Assembly: GCF_949628215.1 (NCBI RefSeq)
Contig: NW_027441273.1
Span: 1 to 64,000, forward strand
From: Phalacrocorax aristotelis
Taxonomy: Eukaryota > Chordata > Aves > Suliformes > Phalacrocoracidae
DNA: 64,000 nt
Direction: 5' to 3'
Below, one piece after another: positions 1 through 9,677 of the stretch (the first letter of the stretch is position 1; each line of letters starts with the position of its first letter). The notes under the pieces were generated by a model. That model ran no database searches and had not been told where the DNA came from. It worked only from the letters and a program-made list of their open reading frames with translations. Made by a program: the position numbers and the translations under genes.

Positions 1-72
1 AGAATGCCTGCTCTTTAATACTAGATTTGTGTTGAATAGATATTTCTGATTTTACCGCGTTTTTCGGTAACA
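1..72 (+). repeat. 5' LTR, 3' part only (R/U5), copy 1
   Basis: Identical in sequence to the end of the complete 5' LTRs further right, ending in GGTAACA just before the leader. The U3 lies outside the window. Confidence 0.92.
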
Positions 73-76
73 GTTT

Positions 77-94
77 TGGCACCCCAGATGGGAC
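77..94 (+). promoter_or_regulatory. Retroviral primer-binding site
   Basis: TGGCACCCCAGATGGGAC begins 4 bases after the LTR end, with the usual TGG start (complement of a tRNA CCA end). The tRNA is not certain. By eye it is closest to the lysine-type sites (about 13 of 18 positions), so the tRNA assignment is only a guess. The same site is at 10210, 20342, 30470 and 40604. Confidence 0.75.
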
Positions 95-261
95 CCTGCT
101 TTTGAATCTCGACGGATCCGCGGGACCGTGGGACCTGCAGCCAGCCCCAAGGAATTCTCGGGGAGAGCTTCCGATCCCCAGGCCAGAGAATTCTGAGCAA
201 GATCCCTTGGACTGAAGTAAACAAGGCATTCTTTTAAGAAGAAACTTAGGTAGAATAATAC

Positions 262-342
262 GTGGGGTTAGCTTCCCACATAGGATAGGATAGTGGGTTT
301 GAGTCCCACGGGCCTGCCCGTAAGGCGCGGCAAAAGCCACGC
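262..342 (+). other. Structured retroviral leader with a tRNA T-arm-like hairpin
   Basis: Three hairpins can be read directly: GTGGG/CCCAC at 262-279; GTGGG-TTTGAGT-CCCAC at 293-309, a 5-bp stem with a 7-base loop like a tRNA T-arm; and GCGCGGC-AAAA-GCCACGC at 325-342 (one G-T pair). The first and second stems share the same sequence, so they can exchange partners. Probably part of a packaging or dimerisation leader; a role is inferred. Present in all five copies. Confidence 0.5.
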
Positions 343-370
343 AGGGTTGGGGCCAAGAGGTACCTCGGTT

Positions 371-377
371 GGTAAGT
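371..377 (+). promoter_or_regulatory. Leader splice donor candidate
   Basis: GGTAAGT, a consensus 5' splice site, sits between primer-binding site and gag, where retroviruses carry their major splice donor. With env missing it has no viral acceptor to serve, but it could splice into flanking host DNA. Confidence 0.5.
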
Positions 378-574
378 CTCTGCTAGGCGAAAGCCTGTGG
401 AGCGGGACCCGAGGGTAGGGGGGTCTTCAACAGGGGGTTGAAGTCTCCAGGGATATCTAGCAGGGCGCTACAGATCCCAGTGGCGGATTTCCAGTGAGAC
501 CTCTAACGGGGGTTGGAGTCCCTCTGACTACTATTTGCGATAGCGCACAATCACAACTACTAGTTGACTGGGAG

Positions 575-1467
575 ATGGGAGCATTTCTGAGTAAGAAACC
601 TATCCCACAGAGAACACCTTTGGGATGTATTTTGAAGCACTGGAAAGACATCGGGGGTGATGACCTACTAACTCGGAAACCATTAATTGAATATTGCAAT
701 CATTGGTGGCCAACGTATCAATTGGAAGGTGGGCACAAATGGCCAGAACATGAGACATTGCAATATCGTACCATCTTGCAATTAATGTTGTTTTGTAAAA
801 AGGGAAGGCAAATGGGAAGAAGTGGCATATGTTGATTTGTTCTTTACACTGTGGAACCATCCAGCGTGGCAGAAACAGCGTGAGATATGTCCACAGGATT
901 CTACGGCAATGTTTTTGGAGAGAGGAAAATGTGGTGAGAACTTGAAGTGTTGCTCTACTTGTGATACTGGATACTTCACTTGATGGAACTGACAAGAAAA
1001 TAGTATTGAATACAGCCAGAAGACAGGTGCAGGGAGCACATGCTAACAGGAATTTACAGAGAACAATTAATAAGAATTTTCCATCTACAAATCCCGAGTG
1101 GGACCCTAATCAGCCAGGACCCAGGGGAATGTTGACTAGATGTCAGAGAGAGATTTTATTTGGAGTAAGACACGCAATGCCAAAAGCAATAAATGGGTCA
1201 AAATTTATGAAGCGAGACAAGAATTAAAGGAGTCCCCTTCAGCCTTTATGGAAAGACTGAAGGTGACTGCCAGAAAATATACTCATTTGAACGCAGAAAA
1301 ACCAGAAAAAGCAATTCAGTTGGTCTCTATATTCATAAGACAATCAGCCCCAGATAGTGGGGGGGGGGAGAAGAAACCTTCAGAAGCTAGAAGAACCTGA
1401 ATCCAGAGATCTGGGTAAAATGCTTGAAGTAGCTTGGCATGAAGGAGACCAGGGGAATCAACCCTAG
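575..1467 (+). pseudogene. gag: gag pseudogene (matrix-capsid remnants), copy 1
   Basis: The ATG at 575 gives Met-Gly-Ala-Phe, a potential N-myristoylation start as in retroviral matrix proteins, in a good context (GGAGATGG). An open frame of 86 codons (575-835) is matrix-like and includes KHWKDI and a Trp-Trp pair. The reading then needs a frameshift near 800-835. Capsid remnants lie in other frames at 1140-1400, with a major-homology-like ESPSAFMERL stretch and QSAPD. The Cys-His zinc knuckle of nucleocapsid is absent: capsid runs almost directly into protease, indicating an internal deletion. This copy has an extra G in a G-run near 1365, which shortens the capsid frame. Not expected to make particles. 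Confidence 0.85.
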
Positions 1468-4400
1468 CTGAACACCTGGTTACACTGAAGCTAGGGAATG
1501 AAGAAATAGAATTTTTGGTAGATACGGGAGCCACTTCTTTGGTATTGAATACACGTAAAGAGAAATTTAATCATAAATCCGGAGGTGGTGTTAGTGCGAC
1601 AGGGCAAAGAAAAATTAGCCCCTCTCAGAGCCATTAAAGTTTAAATTGGAGAAGCAATGGGCAACTCACCAATTTCTGTATATGCCTGAATGTCCACTGC
1701 CTCTGTTATGATGAGATCTATTAAGTAAATTAGATGCTCAAGTAACTTTTAAAGATGGAGAGATTAAATTACTAATACCAGAATCAAAAGCCACAGAGGC
1801 GAGAGCGTTTGTGTTACAGGATTCCTCCAGGGAGGAACAGGTTCCCGAAGAAGTGGAAAACGTAGTAATTCCTTTGGTTTGAGCGAGCGGAGCTCCGGAG
1901 CGATCTAAGTGGGCAGAGCCGGTAAAAGTAACCTTAAAGCCTGGAGCCAAGCCGGTAAGACAAAAACAATACCCTATTAAGCGAGAGGCTCAAGAAGGAT
2001 TAGAGAAGTTAATTATAAAATTTTTCAGAATATGAGCTTTTAGTGGAATGTGAATCAGAATATAGTACTCCTGTGTCGCCAGTAAAGAAATCTAGAGGCA
2101 AAGAGTATTAGCTAGTTCACCATTTAAGGGCTATATATCAGGTGGCCCAAGACATACATCCGGTAGTAGCTAATCCATACACTTTACTGACCTCTTTTAA
2201 AGGAGGAGCATAAATGGTTTACTGTACTAGATTTGAAGGATGCCTTCTTTTGCATACCTCCAGGCATAAAAAGTCAAAGCCTATTTGCTTTGGAATGGGA
2301 AAGCCCCACCACAGAATGAAAGACACAGCTACCATGGACCGTACTTACACAAGGATTTAAAATTAGTCCTACGATATTTGGGACTCAGCTGGCAAGAAAA
2401 AAATTAGAAATATAGAAATGTATAGAAAAAACAGAACCCAGGGAGAGGCATATTGTTACAGAATGCAGGTGACATTCTGATAGTGGCAGAAAGTAAAGAA
2501 TAATGTTTTGAAATTTTTAAATTTTCTGGGCCAAGGAAGATGCAGAGTTTCCAGAAACAAAACCCAAATAGGAGAAGCAGCAGCCATTTATTTAGGATTT
2601 GAAATATCTCAAAGACAAAGACAATTAGAAAGTGAAAAGAAAGAAACTATTTGTCAAATTCCCAAACCTAGCGGCCCAAAGGAATTGAGAGCTTTTCTGA
2701 AAATAGTGAAATGGCGTCAGCTCTGGATTCTGAACTACAGACTCTATGTAAAACCATTATATGAGGCATTGAAAGAATCAAAGGATAAATATTTAACCCG
2801 GACGCCCGAATGCCAAACGGCATTCAAAGAACTGAAAAGAGCCTCGATGATGGCCCCTGCATTAGGCCTACCTGATTTCGCTAAACCTTTTGAGTTGTTT
2901 GTCCACGAAAGACAACATTTAGCCCTTGGAGTGCTGACACAGCGACTGGGAACCTGGAAGAGACCTGTGGGCTACTTCTCCAAACAACTCGACCACGCGA
3001 GTAAAAGACGGCCTAGGTGTTTACGGGCAGTAGCAACAACAGCGCTGCCGATCCAGGAAGCCCCAAAGTTAACAATGGGACAGAAGATGACAGTATGTGT
3101 CCCGCACATAGCGGTGACTGTTTTAGGACAAAAGGGGGGTCGTTGGCTATCCCTTAGCAGAATGTTGAAATATCAAGTTGTTCTGTTAGAACAAGACGAT
3201 GTGGAATCGAAGACTACTGCTATACTGAATCCTGCTACGTTTTTAACAACAGAAAACCTTACGGACAATTTCGAACACGATCGCTTGCTAACTATTGAAC
3301 AAGTCTATTCCAGCAGACCAGACCTGAGACACAAACCTCTGGGAAAATCCTGATCTGGAGTTGTTTACAGATGGAAGAAGCTCTGGGCGAGAAGAGAAGC
3401 GAATGGCCGGATATGCTGTCGTTATCACCGCCGAGGGAACGGAGTCAGGGGTGCTGCCTGCAAACACCTCAGCACAGAAAGCAGCATTGGTAGCATTGAA
3501 GCGAGCTCTGCGAATGGCAGAAGGACAAAGGATAAATATCTAGACTGATTCCAAACATGCATTTGGTGTGATCCACGATCATGGAGCTATTGGGAAGGAG
3601 AAAGGACTGCCATCAGCCCAAAAATCATCGATACAGCATAAAGACGACATTCTCCAACTTCCGGAAGATGTGCAGAAACCAAAAGAAGTGGCGGTAAAGC
3701 GTTGCAAAGCTCATCAATTCGGCCAGATGGCTGTAAACATAAGCAAACGATTGACAGATAAAGCTGCAAAGAGGACTGCAGAGCAAGGTATCCTTGCGCT
3801 AGTACCGGTAAAACAGATCAGAATTCCAAAGTTGAAACCGAGATATAATAAATTGGATGAGCAATTAGCAGAACAATTGGAAACATCACAAAACACAGAG
3901 AGGTGGTAGATAACACCAGAAAAACAAGTAATAATAATAACAACCCCACAAGTTATGACAGAACTTGAAAAGAAAAGCATGAGCAAACACATTGGGGTGT
4001 AGACGCTACGGTTTTGAGTTTAAAAACATCTGTAGCGTGTGTAGGCATGACAAGAATAGTTAAACCCATAGTAGCTAAGCGTCCAATCTGTCCTAGAAAT
4101 AATCCCCTGAACCAAAGGAAACCACCTTTAGGAGTAACAAAACAAAAAATTCTCCCGGAAATTATTAGCAAATTAAGTTCTCTGAGTTACCCAGACAAAA
4201 TAGATATAGCAGTATTTGTTAGTGCTGATTGACAAATTTTCTAGATGGCCAGAAGCTTTCTCGTGCTGCACCAACAAAGCTAGAGTAGTAGTTAAAACGT
4301 TGCTGAAAGAAATAATACCAAGATTTAGAGTGCCAACGGGAATGTCCTCTGATAGAGCACCACATTTTTTTGCAGAGGTAGTTCAACAAATTAATAAAAT

Positions 4401-4485
4401 TTTGGGTAGAAAATGGGACCTGCATACACCCTGGAGACCACAATCAAGTGAAAACTTTGAGAAGATGAACCAAACGCCGAACTGA
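1468..4485 (+). pseudogene. pol: pro-pol pseudogene (protease, RT, RNase H, integrase), copy 1
   Basis: Domains in order, broken by stops and shifts. Protease: LVDTGATS, DTGA at 1521-1532. Reverse transcriptase: motif A LDLKDAFF at 2227-2250; the YVDD box is replaced by Asn-Ala-Gly-Asp at 2462-2473, losing one catalytic Asp. RT connection and RNase H: open frame 2508-3353, then FTDGRSS at 3364-3384; the usual catalytic Glu of the AQ-A-E-L motif reads Ala, and a TAG at 3541-3543 precedes TDSKHA. Integrase: N-terminal zinc-binding remnant around 3990-4140, then a core frame to 4485 with Asp 4231, Asp 4351 and Glu 4459, i.e. DD35E spacing kept. RT is clearly inactive. The start is nominal, taken after the gag stop. 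Confidence 0.9.
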
Positions 4486-4551
4486 CATAGTGGAATATTA
4501 TTGATCTAGGATGGAAGTATTGAGAAAATTATTATTTCAGAACTTCCATAC

Positions 4552-4559
4552 GGGGGAAA
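4552..4559 (+). promoter_or_regulatory. Polypurine tract
   Basis: GGGGGAAA lies directly before the TGTAACC that opens the 3' LTR, the position of a plus-strand primer. Repeated in all copies. Confidence 0.7.
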
Positions 4560-5117
4560 TGTAACCAAAGCGATGAAATCAACCAACCAGAGACAGTGTT
4601 CCATTACGGGAACATGGAGCGTACGAATCAGCGCATCCGTCGATCTGCATTTTAGTCCCTAGGCGATCGTTAATGCGAACAGAACAGACGATGTGCTTCT
4701 GTCAGAAAAGGATGACAAAACGCGGTTTCGTGGAGCAGACTGAGAAAACTAGCCAAGAAGGTAAAAAGGTAATTCCTTTACGCAGGGGGAGATCGCGACC
4801 ACCGACTCACAGACCACCACCGACCCAAGTAATACCGCCTACTCAGAAGAGAACAACGGAAGAGGACAACCGAGCCTGCGCAGCGATTTACATACGGAAC
4901 GAGCAAGTTTGTACCGATCAGCAGACAGGACAATAACGAATACGTATGAATACGTAAAATTTTGATCTACAAATTGAACGGGAAAGGTGCGTGAGGTACG
5001 CACGCCAGCAGGAGCGATCCCCCGTGCATCCGGCGCCGTGAATAAAGAATGCCTGCTCTTTAATACTAAATTGGCGTTGAGGAGTCGTTTCCGATTTTAC
5101 CGCGTTTTTCGGTAACA
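4560..5117 (+). repeat. 3' LTR, copy 1 (558 bp)
   Basis: Starts TGTAACC and ends GGTAACA, near-perfect inverted termini. Poly(A) signal AATAAA at 5041-5046. Compared with the 5' LTRs (528 bp) it carries about 49 extra bases near 4826-4875 and lacks about 19 bases present in the 5' LTR near 9887, plus many substitutions. Flanked on the right by the target duplication CAGG (5118-5121). Type-A variants: GGAGCAGACTG near 4733 and CAGCAGACAGG near 4919. Confidence 0.92.
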
Positions 5118-5330
5118 CAGGGAGTCAGACCAAGAGGGCCAGAGAAAGACAAAATACCGACAGGCTACAGGACAGAGCAGGAGGAATAAAAAAACGGAGC
5201 CAGAGCCAGGCAGAGAGAGGCGGAGATAGAAAAAGGAGCCACAGGCTACAGGACAGAGAGAGGGAGGACTGAAAAAGACGGCGAGGCAGGGAGCCACTCA
5301 GAGCGAGATGGAGAGAGAAGGTGCGGGGGG
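5118..5330 (+). repeat. Purine-rich minisatellite, stretch right of the provirus, unit 1
   Basis: Two and a half degenerate units with GGCTACAGGACAGAG at 5163 and 5244 (81-bp spacing), each followed by GGAGGA/AATAAA-like and CAGAGAGAGG text. Same repeat family as 8.5-9.7 kb, so the provirus split one minisatellite. Confidence 0.7.
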
Positions 5331-7428
5331 GGCCCAAAAGAAAAAATAAAATTTTGCAGCAGGTAAGGAAAGAGAGGGGGCCGGGGGAGAGACAGGGAGG
5401 GCCCAGGACGCACAAGAGAGGCAACGGGGCCCCACTGGCCCAGGACTCACCGCGACTCTCGCTCTCAGCGCTGCTGGCACAATTTAGCCGTTCACATGCT
5501 TCTTTCCCCTCCTCTCCTCCCTGCCTCTTCTGCAGCTCCAGACTCTAGGCCGACCTCCACCTAAAGAGGATACGTGGGTGTCTTACCGCTCTTACGAGAC
5601 GAGGCTTCCTCGGCACGTAGCCTAGCTCGCTCGTGCACTACACGCCCGTACCCAACTCCGGGTTACGCGTACGGACCCTGCGGTGCACGTTGGTGGCCTG
5701 GCCCGCTGCGGGCTATGAAGGGGGATCCTTCCTCCCTCACCTGCAGGGACAGGCTCTCTCTTGCCTGCAGCAGGAAGGCAGCTGGCAGCCAGAGCGCCTT
5801 CAGTTTCTTCTGCTTTACCTTTCGTTGGCGTCTCCAGCTTCAGCCGAGGCAGCTCCTCTCCACAGCCGGGAAGGGCTCTGTGTGTCCCTTTTCGCCCCGG
5901 TGCTGCGAGGATGGCAAAGCCGGGCAGAGAGAAGCCACGCAAGCCTGAGACGGCCGCAGTCGACGGCGTCCCCGGGGAAGGACAGACAACCACGTCCTCA
6001 GCACGGTCTCTGGGAGAGGGAAAGAAGAAACAGCGACCGTCATTACCGTCGATCGACCCTGACCAAAGCCCCTCCTTGCGCAGGGGCTTCCGGACACAGC
6101 GCCCCTTCCCCGCGCTACTGCTACGGGCCCCTGCGCCGAGGGGGAATCCAGTGCGCTTGAGGGCCGGCTCGCTGCCTTCACGACAGGGCCTGGGGGCGGC
6201 CAAGGGCTACGCAGCACGCTTCAGGGGAGGTGCCGGGGCTGGGGGCAGGCACACGGGGCAAGGGGGGGCCAGGGGAGGCTGAGCGGGAGCTCCGGCGAGC
6301 CGGGGAGGCGGCCATCATCTGCGCCCTGGGCACGGGGAAAAGGTCCTCCTCCTTTCCCTCTTCCCTTCTGTCAGCTCCCGGGGAACTCACCGCTTCTCGG
6401 GGAGCGGCCGCACCCGGAAGCCCCCAGAAATCAACACGAATCCAACCCCAAAAATACACCGCGCCTACCGTACGCGGCACGGCCGCCCGGCACCCGAGCG
6501 CCGGAAGACCGCGCCTCCCGCCACGCCCCGGCGAACCACGTGACAGCGCCGGCAGCCACTGCGCCTGGACTACACCTCCCGGCATGCTCTGCGGCACAAC
6601 ACGGCCGCCCGGCAGCCGCGCGCCCCAAGGACTACACCTCCCGGCATGCTCTGCGCCACAACACGGCCGCCCGGCAGCCGCGCCCCACAAGGACTACACC
6701 TCCCGGCATGCTCTGCGCCACAACACGGCCGCACGGCCACCCGGCAGGCGCACCACCACAGCTCCCGGCACGCCGCCAGCCCGCCCTCCCCGCTCTCGGA
6801 CCCTACGGGCCACCGTCCCTCCCGCCGATGCACCCGGAAGCCCCACCGAGCCCTCAGCACAGCCTCGCTCTCCCCACCGCCCGCTCCGACCCGGCGCTGC
6901 CCCGCCGCAGCCCTCCTCGGGGCTTGACCCGGGACGCAGCGCTCCACCACCCAGCCCCCGCTCACCTCCTCCCTCGCTACAGTCGCAGCCCGCTGACGCT
7001 CGGCCACAGCTCCGCTCCGCTCCGCCCTCGGCTCACACTGGCCCCCCGGAGCCGGGCACCACCCCTTTTCCAGGGAGGAGCCGGCACCATCAGCCCCACT
7101 GCCCGCACCTGGGGCTCCTCCATCCAGACCCCGCCCACAGCTGAGGCGCAGCAGCAACGGGGGGCCCCCTCCCCTCACCCCCACAGTGCACCACCTCCTC
7201 CCCTGGGCTCCATCACAGCCCCTTGCCCCACGCAAAGGCAGCGCAAACGCAGCCCTGAGGGCAAAGGAGAGGGCAGGTGTCTGTGCAGGCGCACACGCGT
7301 AACAAGTCCCTGGAGCCATTCGTGGCTCAGGGTCCCCAACGCTCCCCCTGCCCCAAGGCCACCTCGGCCGCCGTTGCCGCAGCCGCACGGAGCTGGTGTT
7401 GGCTGCGATAGTGCTCATTTTCTCCACA
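5331..7428. promoter_or_regulatory. GC-rich CpG-island-like block with bidirectional promoter architecture, unit 1
   Basis: About 2.1 kb of GC- and CpG-rich host DNA without a TATA box. It holds an E-box CCACGTGAC (6536-6544), three CCGGAAG ETS-type motifs (near 6413, 6502, 6833) and a 62-bp tandem repeat of ZNF143-type sites (separate entry). Consensus-like splice donors on the minus strand lie at 6390, 5586 and 5450, and a plus-strand GCAG/GTAAGG donor at 5362. A Kozak-like ATG at 5911 opens 123 codons on the plus strand, but the product resembles nothing I know and the frame is broken in unit 4. This combination of factors is typical of vertebrate housekeeping promoters; actual transcription is inferred. 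Confidence 0.65.
6569..6773 (+). repeat. 62-bp tandem repeat of ZNF143/SBS-type sites, unit 1
   Basis: ACTACACCTCCCGGCATGC is at 6569, 6631 and 6693, exactly 62 bp apart, and a degenerate copy (ACCACAGCTCCCGGCACGC) is at 6755. This matches the known ACTACA..TCCC.G.ATGC motif bound by ZNF143/STAF. Spacers contain CACAACACGGCCGC. Confidence 0.85.
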
Positions 7429-7970
7429 GTAGCTAGGAAGGGATACGTTTTGGATTTATGCTCAAAACACCGTTAATAATGTAGAGATGTTTTCGTTCTT
7501 GCTGAGCACTGCTTCCACAGTCAGAGCCTCTTCTGGTTCTCTCAGTGCCCCACCAGCAAGTAGGCTGGGAGAGGACACAGCTGGGAAAGCTTTCCCAGCT
7601 AACTGACCAAAGGGATATTCCATACCATTTGACACCATGCTCAGCACACGCAGCTGGGGGAAGAAGGGGGAGTCCTTGGGGGAGGGGGGGGGGGCAGGGG
7701 CTACGGCATTTCTCTCCCTAAGTAACCGTTACACATGACAGCCCTGCTTTCCCAGAAACAGCTCAACACCTGCCCGCCGAAAAGGAGGAGTGAATTAATT
7801 CCTTGCTTTGCTTCCACGCACAGCTTTTGCTTTACCTATTAAACAGTCTTGATCTCAACCCATGATTTTTCTCACTCTTACCCTTCCAGCTCTCTCCCCC
7901 AGCCCACTGAGGGTGGAGCGAGCAAGCAGCTCCCTGGTGCAGAGTTGCCAGCTGGGGCTAAGCCACGGCA
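7429..7970 (+). mobile_element. LTR of an avian endogenous retrovirus (ERVL/ERVK-like), unit 1
   Basis: Recognised from several hallmarks of a common avian LTR family: GATGTTTTCGTTCTTGCTGA near 7486, CAAAGGGATATTCCATACCA near 7608, TAACCGTTACACATGA near 7722, TATTAAACAGTCTTGATCTC near 7837 (ATTAAA poly(A) signal), and the end at AGCCACGGCA. Family class is from memory and uncertain. The TATA element expected upstream of GCTGGGGGAAGAAG (about 7650) reads as CACACGCA, so this promoter may be weak. No internal ERV sequence is attached, so it is a solo LTR or fragment. The 5' boundary is approximate. Confidence 0.75.
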
Positions 7971-8060
7971 CGCGCTTGTCCTGATTTGGCAGGGAACGGA
8001 CCGTCCGTCGCCTGGCTCCTGGAGCGACGGGCTGCTGGGCAGAGGGGGAGGCCACCAAAG
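7890..8060 (+). other. Candidate plus-strand exon across LTR end, unit 1
   Basis: A pyrimidine-rich acceptor CTTACCCTTCCAG ends at 7889 inside the avian LTR, and a donor AAAG/GTGAGG follows at 8060/8061. The 171-bp interval is open in one frame, but the peptide is unfamiliar, so a non-coding exon is more likely. Equivalent signals exist in units 2-4. Confidence 0.25.
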
Positions 8061-9677
8061 GTGAGGAGCAGGGCACGGGACAGTAGGAAGAGAGAAGAGA
8101 AGAGCGGCATCCGGCTGGACGGGGCGGGGGGGACGTGTGTGCGTGTAGTGAGAAGGCACGAGGCAGGGAACAGGACGGCCAGAGAAGGACAGGGAGCCTG
8201 ACGGAGGTGGAGATAAAAGCAGCAGAGAGAGGGGAAGAGAGGCAGCAGAAAGAGGGAAGAGCAGGACACAGACCAACAAAGAAGGAAGAGGAGCAGGCTG
8301 GAGACGCACAAAGAACCTGGGGCAGGCAGCACGACAGCGAGGGAGGAAAGAAGAATAGGGGCAGGAAGCTGGACCGAGCGCGATGGAGAAAGACAAGATA
8401 AGCGACAAGAACAGGGCAGAAAGGGAAGAATGAAGCCACGGGGACAGGGAGCCGAGACAGCCAACGACAGAGGGAAGGGGCCAGGGAGGGAACACCACAA
8501 AACAAACCACGGGGCTACGTGGTACAGAGCACGAGAAGGCAGAGAATTAAGAATTAGGGACAGGGAGCCAGAAAAACAACAAAAAAAACACCAAAACAAA
8601 GGGAGATGGAGAGCAAAAGGAATCGCAATGCGTACAGAGAGAAGAGAGAAACAATTCTAAGAGAGGGTCACGGGGAAGCCAGAGACAGCAAGATGGAGAA
8701 AGGACAAAAGCTACAGGCTACAGGGCAGAGAGGGAAGAATTAATGAATAGACGCAGAGAGCTGGGCAGAAAGAGGTGGAGAAAGGCTGAAGATCACACGG
8801 CCAACAGGGAAGAGAGAAGAGAGGGAGGAATTTTAAAAACAGGGGCAAGAAGCCAGAGAGAGGGAGAGAGAGGCAACAATAAATGGGGACAAGCCACAGG
8901 GCAGCGAGGAGGGAATCGATGAATAAGAACAGCAGACCAAAGAGAACACAATGTAGAATGGAAAAAAGGAACAGCGGCCTACAGGGAAGGAGGAATTAAA
9001 GATCAGGCACTGGGAGGCAGACAGAGACACATGAAGAAACAAGTGGGGGAAAAAAAAAAAAAAACCAACAACGGCAACGGGCTACAAAGACAGACAGAGA
9101 GGGAAGAAATAAAACATCGCAGCAAGGAGCTGGACAGAGAGAGATGAGGACAAACAAATAGCACGGGTCTACGTGACAGAGAACGTGGAATTAGAACACA
9201 GAGAGAGGGAGCCGGACAGAGAGAGAGGCCGAGAGAAAAACCTAGACGGGCTACAGCGGGCAGAGGCAGGGATTAAAACCTAGGGACAGGGAGCTGGACA
9301 GAGAGAGACGGAGGTCACAGGGAACAGCGGTGGCTGCAGGAAGAACAGGAATCCACAAATAGGGAAAGGGAGCTCGACAGAGAAGAACTCAGAAAGGCAA
9401 GAACAGTAGCAGGGTGCAGAGCAGAGCAGACGAATGAAAAAGCGCGGGGGGAGCGTTGAGGCAGACAGAGAGAGATTAAGAAAAAAGTCACGGGCTACGT
9501 GGCAAAGCAGGAGGAATTCAGAAACGGGGATGGCAACCAAGGGAGAGTGAGCTGGTGAAGGACAACGGGTATTCAAAGTGAGGGACGGGGAGCTGGGAAA
9601 AGCGAGGCAGAGAAAAACAGAATCACAGAGAGAATCACACAAAGCCAAAAAAGAAGAAACTGAACAACAGGAACAGG
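7971..9677 (+). repeat. Purine-rich (GA) block with 83-90-bp minisatellite, unit 1 (type A)
   Basis: Strong purine bias on the plus strand over about 1.6 kb. Repeat units share GGCTAC(A/G)..GGCAGAG, GGAATTAAAA, GGGACAGGGAGCTGGACAGAGAGAG. GGCTAC-type starts at about 9079, 9164 and 9249 are 85 bp apart; earlier units are more degenerate. Open frames here (e.g. 8430-8660) are a by-product of purine bias, because stop codons are scarce. Ends with the target duplication CAGG (9674-9677) before the next 5' LTR. Confidence 0.75.

Larger units (their letters stand above)
1..5117 (+). mobile_element. Defective gammaretrovirus-like provirus, array copy 1 (5' end outside window)
   Basis: The window opens in the R/U5 part of the 5' LTR, so this copy lacks its U3. 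Order: LTR end (72), primer-binding site (77-94), structured leader, broken gag, broken protease-RT-RNase H-integrase, polypurine tract (4552-4559), 3' LTR (4560-5117). There is no env: only about 70 bp separate the integrase stop from the 3' LTR. The matrix start with Met-Gly, the capsid major-homology region, the protease DTGA and the integrase DD35E spacing mark it as a retrovirus of class I type. Copy-specific: a run of ten G in gag near 1359-1368 (nine in the other copies) changes the local frame. Confidence 0.93.

Noticed and set aside
4486-4559. Possible env gene
   Set aside because: Only about 70 bp lie between the integrase stop and the 3' LTR, so env is absent.
5911-6282. 123-codon ORF with good Kozak context in the GC-rich block
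   Set aside because: Frame broken in unit 4 and missing from unit 5, product unfamiliar, overlapping frames equally long.
6230-7436. Long open frames on both strands of the GC-rich block (up to 304 codons)
   Set aside because: Several overlapping frames are open at once, products are Pro/Ala/Arg-rich low complexity, and the SBS repeat itself is translated. This is GC composition, not coding.
7855-8599. Hydrophobic Leu/Ser/Pro-rich minus-strand frames of about 210 codons
   Set aside because: They are the complement of the purine block (pyrimidine codons give Ser, Leu, Pro, Phe). Three such frames overlap, so none is convincing as a membrane protein.
8430-9296. Charged Lys/Arg/Glu-rich open frames in the purine block
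   Set aside because: Explained by purine-only codons and lack of stops; frames differ between unit types because of indels.
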